Of a stretch of 64,000 bases of DNA, positions 36,735-44,933 are shown one piece after another. The stretch is from positions 319,947 through 383,946 of the forward strand of contig JACQAM010000007.1 in the NCBI GenBank assembly GCA_016194975.1, in the 5' to 3' direction. The DNA comes from Bacteroidota bacterium (GTDB lineage Bacteria > Bacteroidota > Bacteroidia > Palsa-965). Numbering within the stretch: position 1 is the first letter of the stretch; the number at the start of each line of letters is the position of its first letter. The notes under the pieces were generated by a model that saw only the letters and a list, made by a program, of their open reading frames with translations, did no database searches and was not told the DNA's origin. A program made the translations under genes and the position numbers.

Positions 36735-37967
36735 TTATTTTTTTTTAAATTCAGGTTCTTTCGTCAGAAAGATAAGCCAGAAAATTGTGATGACCGCAAC
36801 AAGAGAGGGAAGAATGAATACCGGTAATGGCCCTGCAAATTTCCATAACAATCCTGCTGTAACACTTGCAAAGAGTGTGGCAATACTGGCGAATGCAGAA
36901 AAAAGTCCCAATGCTTTTCCTTTGTCTTCTTGCCCGCAGATCATGCTCACCCATGCGCGTGAAATTCCATCCGTGAATGCAGAATACAATCCGTAAATAA
37001 AAAATAACAGCACAACGATCCGCAGGTTTCCGCTGTGGCCCGGCACAAGCAATGCCATCCCTGAATACATCATCACGAAAAAAACAAATCCCATAATGAG
37101 CATTTTTTTCGGGCCCGATCTGTCCGACAATGATCCTGCCGGAAAAGAAATGATCGCGTAAATGAAATTCGAAAAAATATAACAGGCGATCACCAGCATG
37201 GCGGGAGAAATATTCCATCCCGAAATTATTGCACCATTGGGAAAAAGATCTTTTACCCGCAGAAGAAGGAACATGTCGGAACTGTTGAATAAAGCAAAGA
37301 GCGTGAGTATTCCCACCAACCGCCTGAAAGCACGCGACGATCTTTTCCAGTATGAAAATGAAAAAAGTTTTTTGCGATGAACACTGCTCTTCACTTTCCC
37401 GGCTTTTTCTTTCAGCAGGAACAAAACAGAAACACCGAATAATCCCGGCAACAGTGCGAAATAAAAAAGAGGACGGTAATTTCCGTCGCGGTGAAAACCG
37501 ATCCACACCAAAGCAATGACCGGACCTATGAATGCACCGGCAGTATCCATTGCGCGGTGAAAACCAAAAACTTTTCCGCGCACATTTTGTCCTGTCTCTT
37601 CCGCAAGCATCGCATCACGCGCTCCCGTGCGTACACCTTTTCCCAGGCGATCACTCGCACGCGTGAACAATGCCCAGAAAGGAGACGCAATAAATATTAA
37701 TGAAGGTTTTGCAATGGCACTGAGAAAATATCCGAAGCGAACAAAAGGCAAACGTTTTCCAAGATGATCACTCCATTCGCCGAACCAGCTTTTTGTAGAA
37801 CCCGCCACTGCTTCCGCCACACCTTCAAGAATCCCGATCCATACTACACCATAACCGATCGATGTGAGATAAAGTGGCAACACCGGGTAAAGTAATTCAC
37901 CGGCCATGTCGTTGAGTAAACTCACGACGGAAAGAAGAAAGACAGTTCGCGTTAACCACTTAAACAT
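36735..37967 (-). CDS. Major facilitator superfamily transporter
   Basis: 410 residues with about 12 transmembrane helices. Loop 2-3 carries the MFS signature variant GEWSDHLGKRLPFVRFGY and the later half FPAGSLSDRSGPKKMLIMGF, so both halves keep the motif A D-x-x-G-(K/R) pattern. RLGKGVRTGARDAMLAE in the first half is characteristic of a group of bacterial MFS proteins annotated as drug or small-molecule transporters. Substrate unknown. First gene of a two-gene operon with the lipoprotein downstream. Confidence 0.88.
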   Translation of the reverse strand: MFKWLTRTVFLLSVVSLLNDMAGELLYPVLPLYLTSIGYGVVWIGILEGVAEAVAGSTKSWFGEWSDHLGKRLPFVRFGYFLSAIAKPSLIFIASPFWALFTRASDRLGKGVRTGARDAMLAEETGQNVRGKVFGFHRAMDTAGAFIGPVIALVWIGFHRDGNYRPLFYFALLPGLFGVSVLFLLKEKAGKVKSSVHRKKLFSFSYWKRSSRAFRRLVGILTLFALFNSSDMFLLLRVKDLFPNGAIISGWNISPAMLVIACYIFSNFIYAIISFPAGSLSDRSGPKKMLIMGFVFFVMMYSGMALLVPGHSGNLRIVVLLFFIYGLYSAFTDGISRAWVSMICGQEDKGKALGLFSAFASIATLFASVTAGLLWKFAGPLPVFILPSLVAVITIFWLIFLTKEPEFKKK

Positions 37968-38068
37968 TAATTGTGGTATTTTAACGGCTTAAAGTTACCG
38001 CAAAGAAACACTCCCTGCCCTTTGGCATTATCCTTGCTTTATTCTTCTCAACTAAATAACAACAACCA

Positions 38069-38347
38069 ATGAAAAAGCTCAGTTTAGTCATCGCGTTTGC
38101 TGCTTTCTCCGCACTGGCACTTTCCGCACAGGATGGTACCAAACCAAAAAGCAAGAGCAAATCTTCCTCCACTACCACCGCAGCTCCTGCACCGGCCGAT
38201 AATCGCGCCTCCACCGGAACTGCTACTGCGAGTACTGCCCCTAAGAACACCGTTCCTGCCAAAAAAGGCGGATCGAAACTGGTTAGAGTGAAATCAACTC
38301 CGGCGAAACCGATCGAACCAACGAACGCGCCGAAGAATCTCCGCTGA
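38069..38347 (+). CDS. Small basic secreted protein, low complexity
   Basis: 92 residues. Signal peptide MKKLSLVIAFAAFSALALSA, then a disordered Lys/Ser/Thr/Ala/Pro-rich chain (KPKSKSKSSSTTTAAPAPA...VPAKKGGSKLVRVKST). There is no domain. The composition suggests a periplasmic or envelope-associated polycationic peptide; function unknown. It is monocistronic and ends at a strong terminator, which supports it as a real expressed gene. Confidence 0.7.
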   Translation: MKKLSLVIAFAAFSALALSAQDGTKPKSKSKSSSTTTAAPAPADNRASTGTATASTAPKNTVPAKKGGSKLVRVKSTPAKPIEPTNAPKNLR

Positions 38348-38368
38348 CCAGCGATATCTTACATCCTC

Positions 38369-38404
38369 ATCCTGTTGTGCTAAAACGCAACAGGATTTTT
38401 TTTG
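38369..38404 (+). terminator. Rho-independent terminator
   Basis: Stem ATCCTGTTG / CAACAGGAT (38369-38377 with 38388-38396) with an 10-base loop and a T run, 22 bases after the small secreted protein gene. Confidence 0.85.
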
Positions 38405-38480
38405 TTTTATCCCAATGTGTCGTGGCTTTTTCATTGCTTTAAAAGAAGTATTTTAAGTACCTTTATAAAAACTTTATTTT

Positions 38481-38913
38481 GTGTTTAAGACAATTGCCAC
38501 CCTTTTATTGTTCCTTTCATTTTCAACAATAACTTTTTCCAAAAATGATAGTATAACTACATTGTACCAGGATAATAAAGCACTTAGTGAAAGAGTAACA
38601 GAACTCGAAAAACAAAATGTTGCATTAACAAAGGAGAATGAAAAAACAAGCACTAGATTTAGTGATTATCAGTGGTCGTTTCAGGTTTTTCTGAGCATAC
38701 TTTTCGCCCTTCTTGTAGTGAATTGGTTAAGTGCAAACCGCGCTGCCAGAAAACAAGCAAAGGAAGAGTTGAAGGAAATGAAAGATGAAATAACAACTAA
38801 AATCTCAGCAATTTGTGTCCTCATTAACTGAAATGTCAAAGATGCGGATGGAAGCAAAGGAGATTTTGGATGAGATGAAAAGAATTTTAGAAGAAATGAA
38901 AACAAAAAAATAA
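38481..38913 (+). pseudogene. Membrane coiled-coil protein gene, apparently frameshifted
   Basis: The uninterrupted frame (38481-38831, 116 codons) starts with GTG and gives a signal-like segment, a coiled coil (ALSERVTELEKQNVALTKENEK), one transmembrane helix (VFLSILFALLVVNWL) and a second coiled coil that stops abruptly in CVLIN. Shifting to the +1 frame at about 38808 continues the coiled coil naturally as QFVSSLTEMSKMRMEAKEIL and ends at a TAA at 38911-38913. That TAA overlaps the next gene's ATG (TAATG), as expected for a coupled pair. So the intact gene probably ran to 38913. A sequencing error, a real mutation or programmed frameshifting are all possible; no classic slippery heptamer was seen. 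Confidence 0.6.
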
Positions 38914-39218
38914 TGGCTTTAACATTGGACATACAGAATAAGATTAGGGAGCTATCGAATAAAATACGAGATAACCAAGCGACTGCACAGGAGTATGCAG
39001 AGTATGAGCATTTGTTGGTCACCAGCGGAGCAAGCCTTGACCAAATTGAAGCGACATTAAAACAATCTGGTTTTAAATCGTGGGGTGATTATGCCAAAGC
39101 TCGTAAGGATGCAACTTCTTTAGAAGAAAAAAGAAAAATTCAAGAATCATTAGTGATAGGCGGATTAATTGGCTTAGGTCTCGGAGTATTAGTTGGACTC
39201 ATCTCCAAGGAAAAATAA
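38913..39218 (+). CDS. Small helical protein with C-terminal glycine-rich membrane segment
   Basis: 101 residues. An N-terminal helical region (IQNKIRELSNKIRDNQATAQEYAEYEHLL) contains heptad-like leucines, and the end SLVIGGLIGLGLGVLVGLISKEK is a glycine-zipper transmembrane helix. No known family recognised. The ATG overlaps the stop of the upstream frame (TAATG), so the two genes form a coupled pair of membrane coiled-coil proteins. The pair appears more AT-rich than neighbouring genes and may be an acquired cassette. Unknown function. Confidence 0.65.
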   Translation: MALTLDIQNKIRELSNKIRDNQATAQEYAEYEHLLVTSGASLDQIEATLKQSGFKSWGDYAKARKDATSLEEKRKIQESLVIGGLIGLGLGVLVGLISKEK

Positions 39219-39227
39219 TACTTATTT

Positions 39228-40598
39228 TCATCGGCTCATTCTCATCCTGGCCCTGGAAATCAGCGATTTTAATTTCAACTTCACATCATTTTTCCCCGAT
39301 TTCCTTTTTTTCCTGAAAGCCACTTCATTATTCACCCAGCGTAAAGCATGCTCATAATATTTTCTCGGGTGCGTTCTCTTGAAATCAATATCACGGTCGG
39401 TAGAAACTGACCATTCTCTTTTCCCAATGAATTTTTTTTCTGTTTCTTCATAAAGCGGCGTTCCTTTTATCGGGTAAGCGATCGTGAGCGTGAAATGGTC
39501 GGGATCAGAATCAGAAAGATGATCAATCGTGGCGCGAATATCTTCTTCTGTTTCTCCCGGGTAACCGAGCATGATAAATGTTCCGGCTTCCATTCCGTGT
39601 TTTTTCACAAGTTGTATTATAGCACAAACCTCTTTCACTTCCACTCTCCGGTCCATCGCGTCAATGATCTTCTGTGATCCGCTCTCGGCTCCTATCCACA
39701 CACGGAAACAACCGGAATTCCTCAGCAGCCGTATTACTTCTTCATTCAGCCGGTCGGCACGTGTAATGATCTCGTAACTGATCTTTATTTTCCTGGAAAT
39801 AATTTCATCGTGAAATGCTTTCATCCATTTATGACTGATCGTGAACACATCATCCACAAACCAGATCTTATCGAAGGAATAATTTTTTTTCAGTTGTTCG
39901 ATCTCCTCTGCAACGAGTACTGCGCTTCTTCTCCGGTACGTGCCTCCATATACAGCGCGGCTGCACCACTTGCAGGTATATGGGCATCCGCGCATCGTGC
40001 TCATGGAGATCATGGAATAGCCGTGCGCATTTTTCCATGCGGTAAAATATTTTTGAAGTTCCACTTTATTCCGCGCCGGGAATGGCAGCTCGTCTATATT
40101 CTTCAGAAGTGTTCTTTCCGGATTGAAAATGATCTCCTCATTTTTTTTCCAGGCAATTCCATTTACAGCAGCAAGCTCTTTGTTGTTTTCAAAAACACAA
40201 CATAATTCATGCATCGTTTCTTCTCCTTCACCGATTACCACCACATCTGCTCCTGCCTGCAGGAATTCTTTTGCGTGATGACGGACTTCCGGCCCGCCGA
40301 GAATGATCTTTGTTCTCCTGAATTTATTTTCTTTCCTGAGAAATGTGATCAGCCGGAGCACATTCAGTTTGGTCATCAGGTTGGTATAAATTCCGATCAC
40401 ATCCGGAATTTCTTTCAACAGGAATTCTTTCTGCTCCTGAAACGAAGAAAAGGTGCTGTCGAAAATATTAACAGCTTTCCCTTTTTTCTCAAGGAAAGCA
40501 CCGATATATAAAATTCCGAGCGGGACATACGGTTTCATGATGAGTTTTTCTTTCTCATCTTCTTCCAGGAAATATCCGTGTGTCAATACGATTTTCAA
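39228..40598 (-). CDS. B12-binding-type radical SAM enzyme B (five-gene operon)
   Basis: 456 residues. N-terminal B12-binding fold with PLGILYIGAFLEKKG, IILGGPEVRHHAKEFL and GADVVVIGEGEETM; then a radical SAM barrel with Cys205, Cys209 and Cys212 in MRGCPYTCKWC. Later motifs IWFVDDVF, FRVWIGAESGSQKI and FIMLGYPGETEEDI are those of the class that includes methylases, ring-forming and cyclase-like enzymes. The reaction is not predictable. It is last in the operon, 6 bases after the class I methyltransferase, and is clearly paralogous to enzyme A two genes upstream. Confidence 0.88.
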   Translation of the reverse strand: MKIVLTHGYFLEEDEKEKLIMKPYVPLGILYIGAFLEKKGKAVNIFDSTFSSFQEQKEFLLKEIPDVIGIYTNLMTKLNVLRLITFLRKENKFRRTKIILGGPEVRHHAKEFLQAGADVVVIGEGEETMHELCCVFENNKELAAVNGIAWKKNEEIIFNPERTLLKNIDELPFPARNKVELQKYFTAWKNAHGYSMISMSTMRGCPYTCKWCSRAVYGGTYRRRSAVLVAEEIEQLKKNYSFDKIWFVDDVFTISHKWMKAFHDEIISRKIKISYEIITRADRLNEEVIRLLRNSGCFRVWIGAESGSQKIIDAMDRRVEVKEVCAIIQLVKKHGMEAGTFIMLGYPGETEEDIRATIDHLSDSDPDHFTLTIAYPIKGTPLYEETEKKFIGKREWSVSTDRDIDFKRTHPRKYYEHALRWVNNEVAFRKKRKSGKNDVKLKLKSLISRARMRMSR

Positions 40599-40604
40599 GT
40601 GAAT

Positions 40605-41399
40605 TTATTTTCGCACAAGATCAATGAGGTAATGATCGGCTTTATCAGACAAACGGGAAAATTTTCCGAGAATTGATTCAGCGGCATTCAACATTTCCAG
40701 ATAAAAGGAATGTTGCTGAAAATAGTTCCGGGTATAAGAAGGTGGAATGGCTATACCAATCGGTTTGCAATTCCGGACTGTGAAATATTTTCCGAAATAC
40801 TTTTTTATTTCTTCCGGGCTATAGTACCATGTTGCCACTTTGCTCCCGGCAATATCTGCTTCAACTGCGTTTGCATTTCTCCGTCGATACGCATTTTTCA
40901 TATCCTTCTTTCTTTTGAAATAAAATTGCTCCCATTTGCAGTTCCTTCCCATGATCACCATTACGAGACGCCCGCTCCCGTTGAGCAAGTCATTCATTTT
41001 TTCAGCAGCGTCCTGTATCGAATCCGGATCAAGGCAATTCATTCCACCGAAATCAGAAAAGATTATATCGAATTTTTTTCCGGAAAATTTTTTCGGCACA
41101 TTACGAATATCACATTGAATGATTTTTATGTTCTCACTTTTCAGTTTCTGTTCAGCCGCACGGATCATTCCGGAAGAACTATCAGTAGCCGTTACAAGGA
41201 ATCCTTTCCGGCAAAGCCATTCCGCATCTGTCCCCGTTCCGCAATTCAATTCGAGCAATTCAGGATGTGTCGTCGAAGAAATATTTTTTTCAAGATAACG
41301 CCAAACTCTTTTGCGCTGCAGTTTCCCGATGCACGTTTCCGTGAAGGATGCGTCATAGTTTGCGGCATATTTATCGAAAGCGATCTCAGCTGCGTTCAT
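40605..41399 (-). CDS. Class I SAM-dependent methyltransferase (UbiE-like fold)
   Basis: 264 residues. Motif I is LELNCGTGTDAEWL (about residues 48-61), followed by VTATDSSSGMI and IIQCDIRNVP, the SAM-binding acidic positions; FDIIFSDFGGMNCL fills motif IV. It transfers a methyl group from S-adenosylmethionine to an unknown small molecule. Its start overlaps the end of radical SAM enzyme A by 14 bases, and enzyme B follows at 6 bases, so it is part of one translation-coupled pathway. Confidence 0.87.
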   Translation of the reverse strand: MNAAEIAFDKYAANYDASFTETCIGKLQRKRVWRYLEKNISSTTHPELLELNCGTGTDAEWLCRKGFLVTATDSSSGMIRAAEQKLKSENIKIIQCDIRNVPKKFSGKKFDIIFSDFGGMNCLDPDSIQDAAEKMNDLLNGSGRLVMVIMGRNCKWEQFYFKRKKDMKNAYRRRNANAVEADIAGSKVATWYYSPEEIKKYFGKYFTVRNCKPIGIAIPPSYTRNYFQQHSFYLEMLNAAESILGKFSRLSDKADHYLIDLVRK

Positions 41400-42852
41400 C
41401 GGGAAATGCTGCTAATTTTTTTCTTCCTGAAAATTCAAGCTGCGCATAAAATGGAATTGCTGCAACGCGGCGCAGATCGTTTCGCCCGGAGCCGGATGGT
41501 GAAAGAATTATTTTTTTCAGGAGACGCACTCCCTGTTTCCGGCGGAATCTCCGGTGTACATAGCGATGAAGTATCCTGTAAAATTCTTTGGGGTAAAAAT
41601 TACTGAACATCAGTTCGAGATCATCGGAATCGGACCAGTTTTGTTTCTGAACGAGTTCTGTTTTCACAGTTTCATAGAATTTTGTCCCGGGCAATGGATA
41701 GGAAACAGAAATTCCAATATCATCCGGCTGAAGTTCATCGACCAGTGCAATTGTTTTCTCAATATCTTCTTTCATCTCGCCGGGATAACCGAACTGGAGA
41801 AAAAGCGCAGGATGAATGTTGTTTTTTTTCAGCAAGCGCGTGGCTTCCCTGATCTGTCCGATAGTCGTCCCTTTTTCCATTGCATCCAGAATTTTCTGCG
41901 ATCCGCTTTCCGCGCCCATCCACACGCTCTCACATCCTGCACGTGCGAGATCATTCACATAATTTTCCTGCACGAGCAGATCGGCCCTTGATTGTATTTT
42001 GAATTTTATTTTCAGTCCTTTCACCTCGAGAATATTCGCAAATTTTTTCACCCAGCCCGGTTTCAATCCGAAAATATCGTCAGCAAACCAGAAATGGTCA
42101 GGACTAAATTTTTTCTGAAGCATCGAAAGTTCTTCCACTACTTTTTCCGGTGAGCGTGAATTGTATCGATTGCCGTAGATCGGTTTTGCGCACCAGTTGC
42201 ATTTGTACGGACATCCTCTCGTGGTAGCAACGTTGAGAGAAAAAGAATCATGTGCTGCCATCCACGCTGAGCGGTATTTTTCAATGTCCAGAAGATCCCA
42301 CGCAGGAACAGGAAAAAGATCGAGGTCTTTCATCACTTCACTGTTCCTGTTGCAGATCGTCTTTCCATTTTTCCTGGAAACCAATCCCGGAATATTTTCG
42401 GGAATATTTTTTTTCCTGAGTTCATTCACCAGCATCAGCAACGATTGTTCAGCTTCGCCGCGAATAACAAAATCGGCGCCGTTGTCGAGGTATTTTTCAT
42501 AATGATCACTTGCATCGCTGCTGCACACGACGACCGTGGAGGAAAATTTTTTTGCAACGCGCTGCATTTCAAACGCAGCTTCCCGCATATTGGTCAGGCA
42601 CATTTTTGTGAGGTAATTGAAACCATCATCAAAGATTACGAACACATGCGGACTGAATTTCTCCATGAACGGGATCAATTCACCGGCACGGTTCGAGAAT
42701 TGCGGATCGAACAATTGAACACGGTGTCCATTTTCACGGAGGAATGCAGCAGCGAGAATTGTACCGTATGGCGGATAAGGTTGCGCAGCCCGATCTTGTT
42801 TCTGATCGAAATGCATGAACCAGGAATGAGAAAAAAGAACGCGCATGTTCAT
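41386..42852 (-). CDS. B12-binding-type radical SAM enzyme A (five-gene operon)
   Basis: About 488 residues. I start it at the ATG at 42852 (MNMRVLFSHS), which overlaps the upstream stop as ATGA; the longer frame from 42873 adds seven residues without support. N-terminal B12-binding-type Rossmann domain (PYGTILAAAFLRENGH, GADFVIRGEAEQSL), then the radical SAM motif Cys214, Cys218, Cys221 in TRGCPYKCNWC and WFADDIFGL, VWMGAESGSQKI, LFLQFGYPGEM. Paralogue of enzyme B. Together they could perform two successive radical methylations or C-C bond formations on one metabolite (inference). Confidence 0.87.
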   Translation of the reverse strand: MNMRVLFSHSWFMHFDQKQDRAAQPYPPYGTILAAAFLRENGHRVQLFDPQFSNRAGELIPFMEKFSPHVFVIFDDGFNYLTKMCLTNMREAAFEMQRVAKKFSSTVVVCSSDASDHYEKYLDNGADFVIRGEAEQSLLMLVNELRKKNIPENIPGLVSRKNGKTICNRNSEVMKDLDLFPVPAWDLLDIEKYRSAWMAAHDSFSLNVATTRGCPYKCNWCAKPIYGNRYNSRSPEKVVEELSMLQKKFSPDHFWFADDIFGLKPGWVKKFANILEVKGLKIKFKIQSRADLLVQENYVNDLARAGCESVWMGAESGSQKILDAMEKGTTIGQIREATRLLKKNNIHPALFLQFGYPGEMKEDIEKTIALVDELQPDDIGISVSYPLPGTKFYETVKTELVQKQNWSDSDDLELMFSNFYPKEFYRILHRYVHRRFRRKQGVRLLKKIILSPSGSGRNDLRRVAAIPFYAQLEFSGRKKLAAFPDERS

Positions 42853-43835
42853 TCTGGTTTTGCAATTTTCCATTCCCAGTTGGCGGCAGGAATTGAGATC
42901 CTGTGTTTACTCTCCAGAAAATATCTCCTGTTGCTCAATTCACTGATCACCTTCTGCTGAAATCCATTCGGGTGATGTTTGGATGTATTTTTTTTTGAGC
43001 GGAATTTATTTTCGAAAACCTCCGGATCTTTTTCCGGGAATTTTCTTTTCCATCTCCTCAATGTCATTTTCCAGAAACGATTGTCGAGACGATCGCCTGA
43101 TTTTCCTGAGAATATTTTTTCCATCATTCGTTTTAGTAAAGTCGACCGTACGCCCGGTGATTCCTCCATTACTTTTTTCTCCGTATTCGGATAAAACAGT
43201 TCCGCCCATTTATTTTCCTGGAGGAATTTTTCACACAACATTCCCCCGCGCATAGCTTTCAGAAAAATGATCTCCGTTGCCACAAAAAGATTCCGGTCGG
43301 GAATGGACATATCATGGGAATCGACAAAATAATTAACGCAGAAATATTTTTTCGAATTCAACAGGAATACTTTTTTGAACAGGACAAGAAAAGTCCGCGC
43401 CACCCACAACCTGCCCGGGCGTGTGATGATGAAATAATCAATGTCACTGTTCCTGTCCATCGTCCCTTTTGAAAGTGATCCGCTGATGAAAACCGCCTCC
43501 ACGAATGGAAATGAAGAAATGAAAGAAGAAAATCTTTTCGCTTTTTTCTGGAAACGCAACGCACGCGCCATACGCTCGCCCCTGAGATCAACATATTCTT
43601 CTTTCCCGCTGAGGAACCAGAAACCGTTTTTTTCTTCGAGTATTCCTTTCGCAGAAAATTCTTCGATCGCAAATGCAACTTCAGAAAGGGAAGGATTATT
43701 CCACTGGCAGTAACGATGGATCTCGTCGGTCGTCAGCGGATGACGGAAAATATCGAAATAAATTATGGTATTGATGACGGCCACGGCTGTAGCAGAAAGT
43801 GATGTGCTGAGATTTTCTTTGAGAGTGGAATACAT
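42849..43835 (-). CDS. Winged-helix plus minimal nucleotidyltransferase-fold protein
   Basis: 328 residues. Residues about 15-80 look like a winged helix (IIYFDIFRHPLTTDEIHRY...ILEEKNGFWFLSGKEE). Next comes the polymerase-beta-type nucleotidyltransferase signature GS at 119-120 followed by SDIDYFII (Asp131, Asp133), the metal-binding pair. The rest is helical. Stand-alone enzymes of this fold transfer nucleotides to small molecules, tRNA or proteins. It lies directly between methyltransferase 1 (adjacent, no gap) and radical SAM enzyme A (4-base overlap). Activation of a biosynthetic substrate is a possible role; a nucleic-acid role is equally open. Confidence 0.8.
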   Translation of the reverse strand: MYSTLKENLSTSLSATAVAVINTIIYFDIFRHPLTTDEIHRYCQWNNPSLSEVAFAIEEFSAKGILEEKNGFWFLSGKEEYVDLRGERMARALRFQKKAKRFSSFISSFPFVEAVFISGSLSKGTMDRNSDIDYFIITRPGRLWVARTFLVLFKKVFLLNSKKYFCVNYFVDSHDMSIPDRNLFVATEIIFLKAMRGGMLCEKFLQENKWAELFYPNTEKKVMEESPGVRSTLLKRMMEKIFSGKSGDRLDNRFWKMTLRRWKRKFPEKDPEVFENKFRSKKNTSKHHPNGFQQKVISELSNRRYFLESKHRISIPAANWEWKIAKPE

Positions 43836-44519
43836 TCAACGCAATTTACCTAAATAATCCTGAAGTTGTAATTCATAAATAAAAACGCTTTCTCCCCAAT
43901 GGTATTCAGTCTTCAGCAATTCTTCTTTCCATCCCGATTCCGAAGCGATATGAAATATTTTATCACGATCACAATCATCAGAAAGCACCATAATAATTTT
44001 CCCAGTCCTTGAAATAAAATCCCCCGCGTCGCGAAAAAATCTGCGGAAGAATTCGAGATCTTTTCCGGCATACCAGGCACGATCTTCTGTTGTTGCCGGA
44101 TCGGCGGAATAAAAAGGAGGATTCACCAGGATCAGATCGAATTTTTCTGCTGGAATTTTTTCAAAAAGATCGGAGCAGAAAAGTCGGACTTCAACATTGT
44201 TCAGTAAAAAATTATTTTCCGCACATTTCATTGCTTTTTCCGAAAGATCGAATGCAAACTGTTGCGCGCCCGCATGTGCACACGCGATACTGAGAATTCC
44301 GCATCCGCATCCCGCTTCTATTATTTTTTTTCGATTGAGATCCTGTGCCGCAATAAAATTCAACAACGCTTTTGTAGAATAAAAAAATCCCGGGTGAAAA
44401 ACACCGGGATCAATGAGTACGCTGATCGTTCCGTATTTATATTTTCTTTGCTTACGAAGATAATGGCGAACAATGGGCTTCCAGGTCCGGTTGAGCAACT
44501 TCTTTACGATACGATTCAA
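43836..44519 (-). CDS. NPPF-type SAM-dependent methyltransferase
   Basis: 227 residues. Motif I IIEAGCGCGILSIACA (about 66-81) and motif IV LILVNPPFYSAD (about 130-141). The NPPF signature marks the group that methylates planar nitrogens (adenine or guanine in nucleic acids, glutamine in release factors), so a base, amide or heteroaromatic nitrogen is the likely target. First gene of the five-gene operon; its stop directly abuts the ATG of the nucleotidyltransferase. A small metal-binding lipoprotein gene ends 18 bases upstream on the same strand and may be co-transcribed. Confidence 0.82.
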   Translation of the reverse strand: MNRIVKKLLNRTWKPIVRHYLRKQRKYKYGTISVLIDPGVFHPGFFYSTKALLNFIAAQDLNRKKIIEAGCGCGILSIACAHAGAQQFAFDLSEKAMKCAENNFLLNNVEVRLFCSDLFEKIPAEKFDLILVNPPFYSADPATTEDRAWYAGKDLEFFRRFFRDAGDFISRTGKIIMVLSDDCDRDKIFHIASESGWKEELLKTEYHWGESVFIYELQLQDYLGKLR

Positions 44520-44537
44520 AACCGGAAAATGAAAAAA

Positions 44538-44756
44538 TTATTTCACTTCTTTCATGGGCATACCACAAACAGGGCAGTTCCCCGGTTTATCGTACGTTGT
44601 ATCACGCTGGCATTTCATCGGGCACTGGTATTTCACTTGCGTAGTTTTAGCAGCCGGGGCCCCCATGCTGTCGGTGTTCGAAGTCGTTCCTCCTTTATTT
44701 CCGCATGATGCGAGGAATGAAGAGGCGATAACGGCGATGACGAGAAATTTTTTCAT
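44538..44756 (-). CDS. Heavy-metal-binding-domain lipoprotein (first copy)
   Basis: 72 residues. Lipoprotein signal with FLASCGNKGG (Cys at about 18), a short linker, then a heavy-metal-binding domain: YQCPMKCQRDTTYDKPGNCPVCGMPM, with the CPM and CPxCGM Cys/Met ligands. The same module is the N-terminal domain of many CusB adaptors, where it is thought to hand Cu(I)/Ag(I) to the pump. It is anchored in the outer or inner membrane facing the periplasm. It lies just outside the MITE-bounded island, reading away from it; the MITE sits 34 bases upstream of its start. Confidence 0.88.
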   Translation of the reverse strand: MKKFLVIAVIASSFLASCGNKGGTTSNTDSMGAPAAKTTQVKYQCPMKCQRDTTYDKPGNCPVCGMPMKEVK

Positions 44757-44770
44757 AGAATTATTTTTTA

Positions 44771-44778
44771 CAAAAATA
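44771..44778 (-). promoter_or_regulatory. -7 box for the metal-binding lipoprotein
   Basis: On the minus strand TATTTTTG matches TAnnTTTG fully, 14 bases before the ATG at 44756. The -33 position would fall at about 44797-44801, inside the left end of MITE copy 1, so the insertion may have altered this promoter. Confidence 0.45.
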
Positions 44779-44790
44779 CAACTTAATTAA

Positions 44791-44913
44791 GGGCATCTCT
44801 AAAAACACAGAAATGCAAGGCGGGCAAGCCCGAAAAACCGGAATTTACTATTCGTAAATGAGGATTTTGAGGACGTAGCCCAACGCAGCAGTTCGAAGTT
44901 ATTAGAGATGCCC
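44791..44913. mobile_element. 123-bp MITE, copy 1
   Basis: Terminal inverted repeats GGGCATCTCTAA / TTAGAGATGCCC are perfect over 12 bp, flanked by a 4-bp target duplication TTAA (44787-44790 and 44914-44917). The interior is non-coding and partly self-complementary (TTTAC/GTAAA at the centre, GGGC/GCCC further out), so the whole element can fold as one long hairpin. It differs from copy 2 at 55938 at only three positions and has the same orientation. No transposase is encoded; it needs one in trans. Confidence 0.93.
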
Positions 44914-44933
44914 TTAAATGAAGGGGGTGAGAT

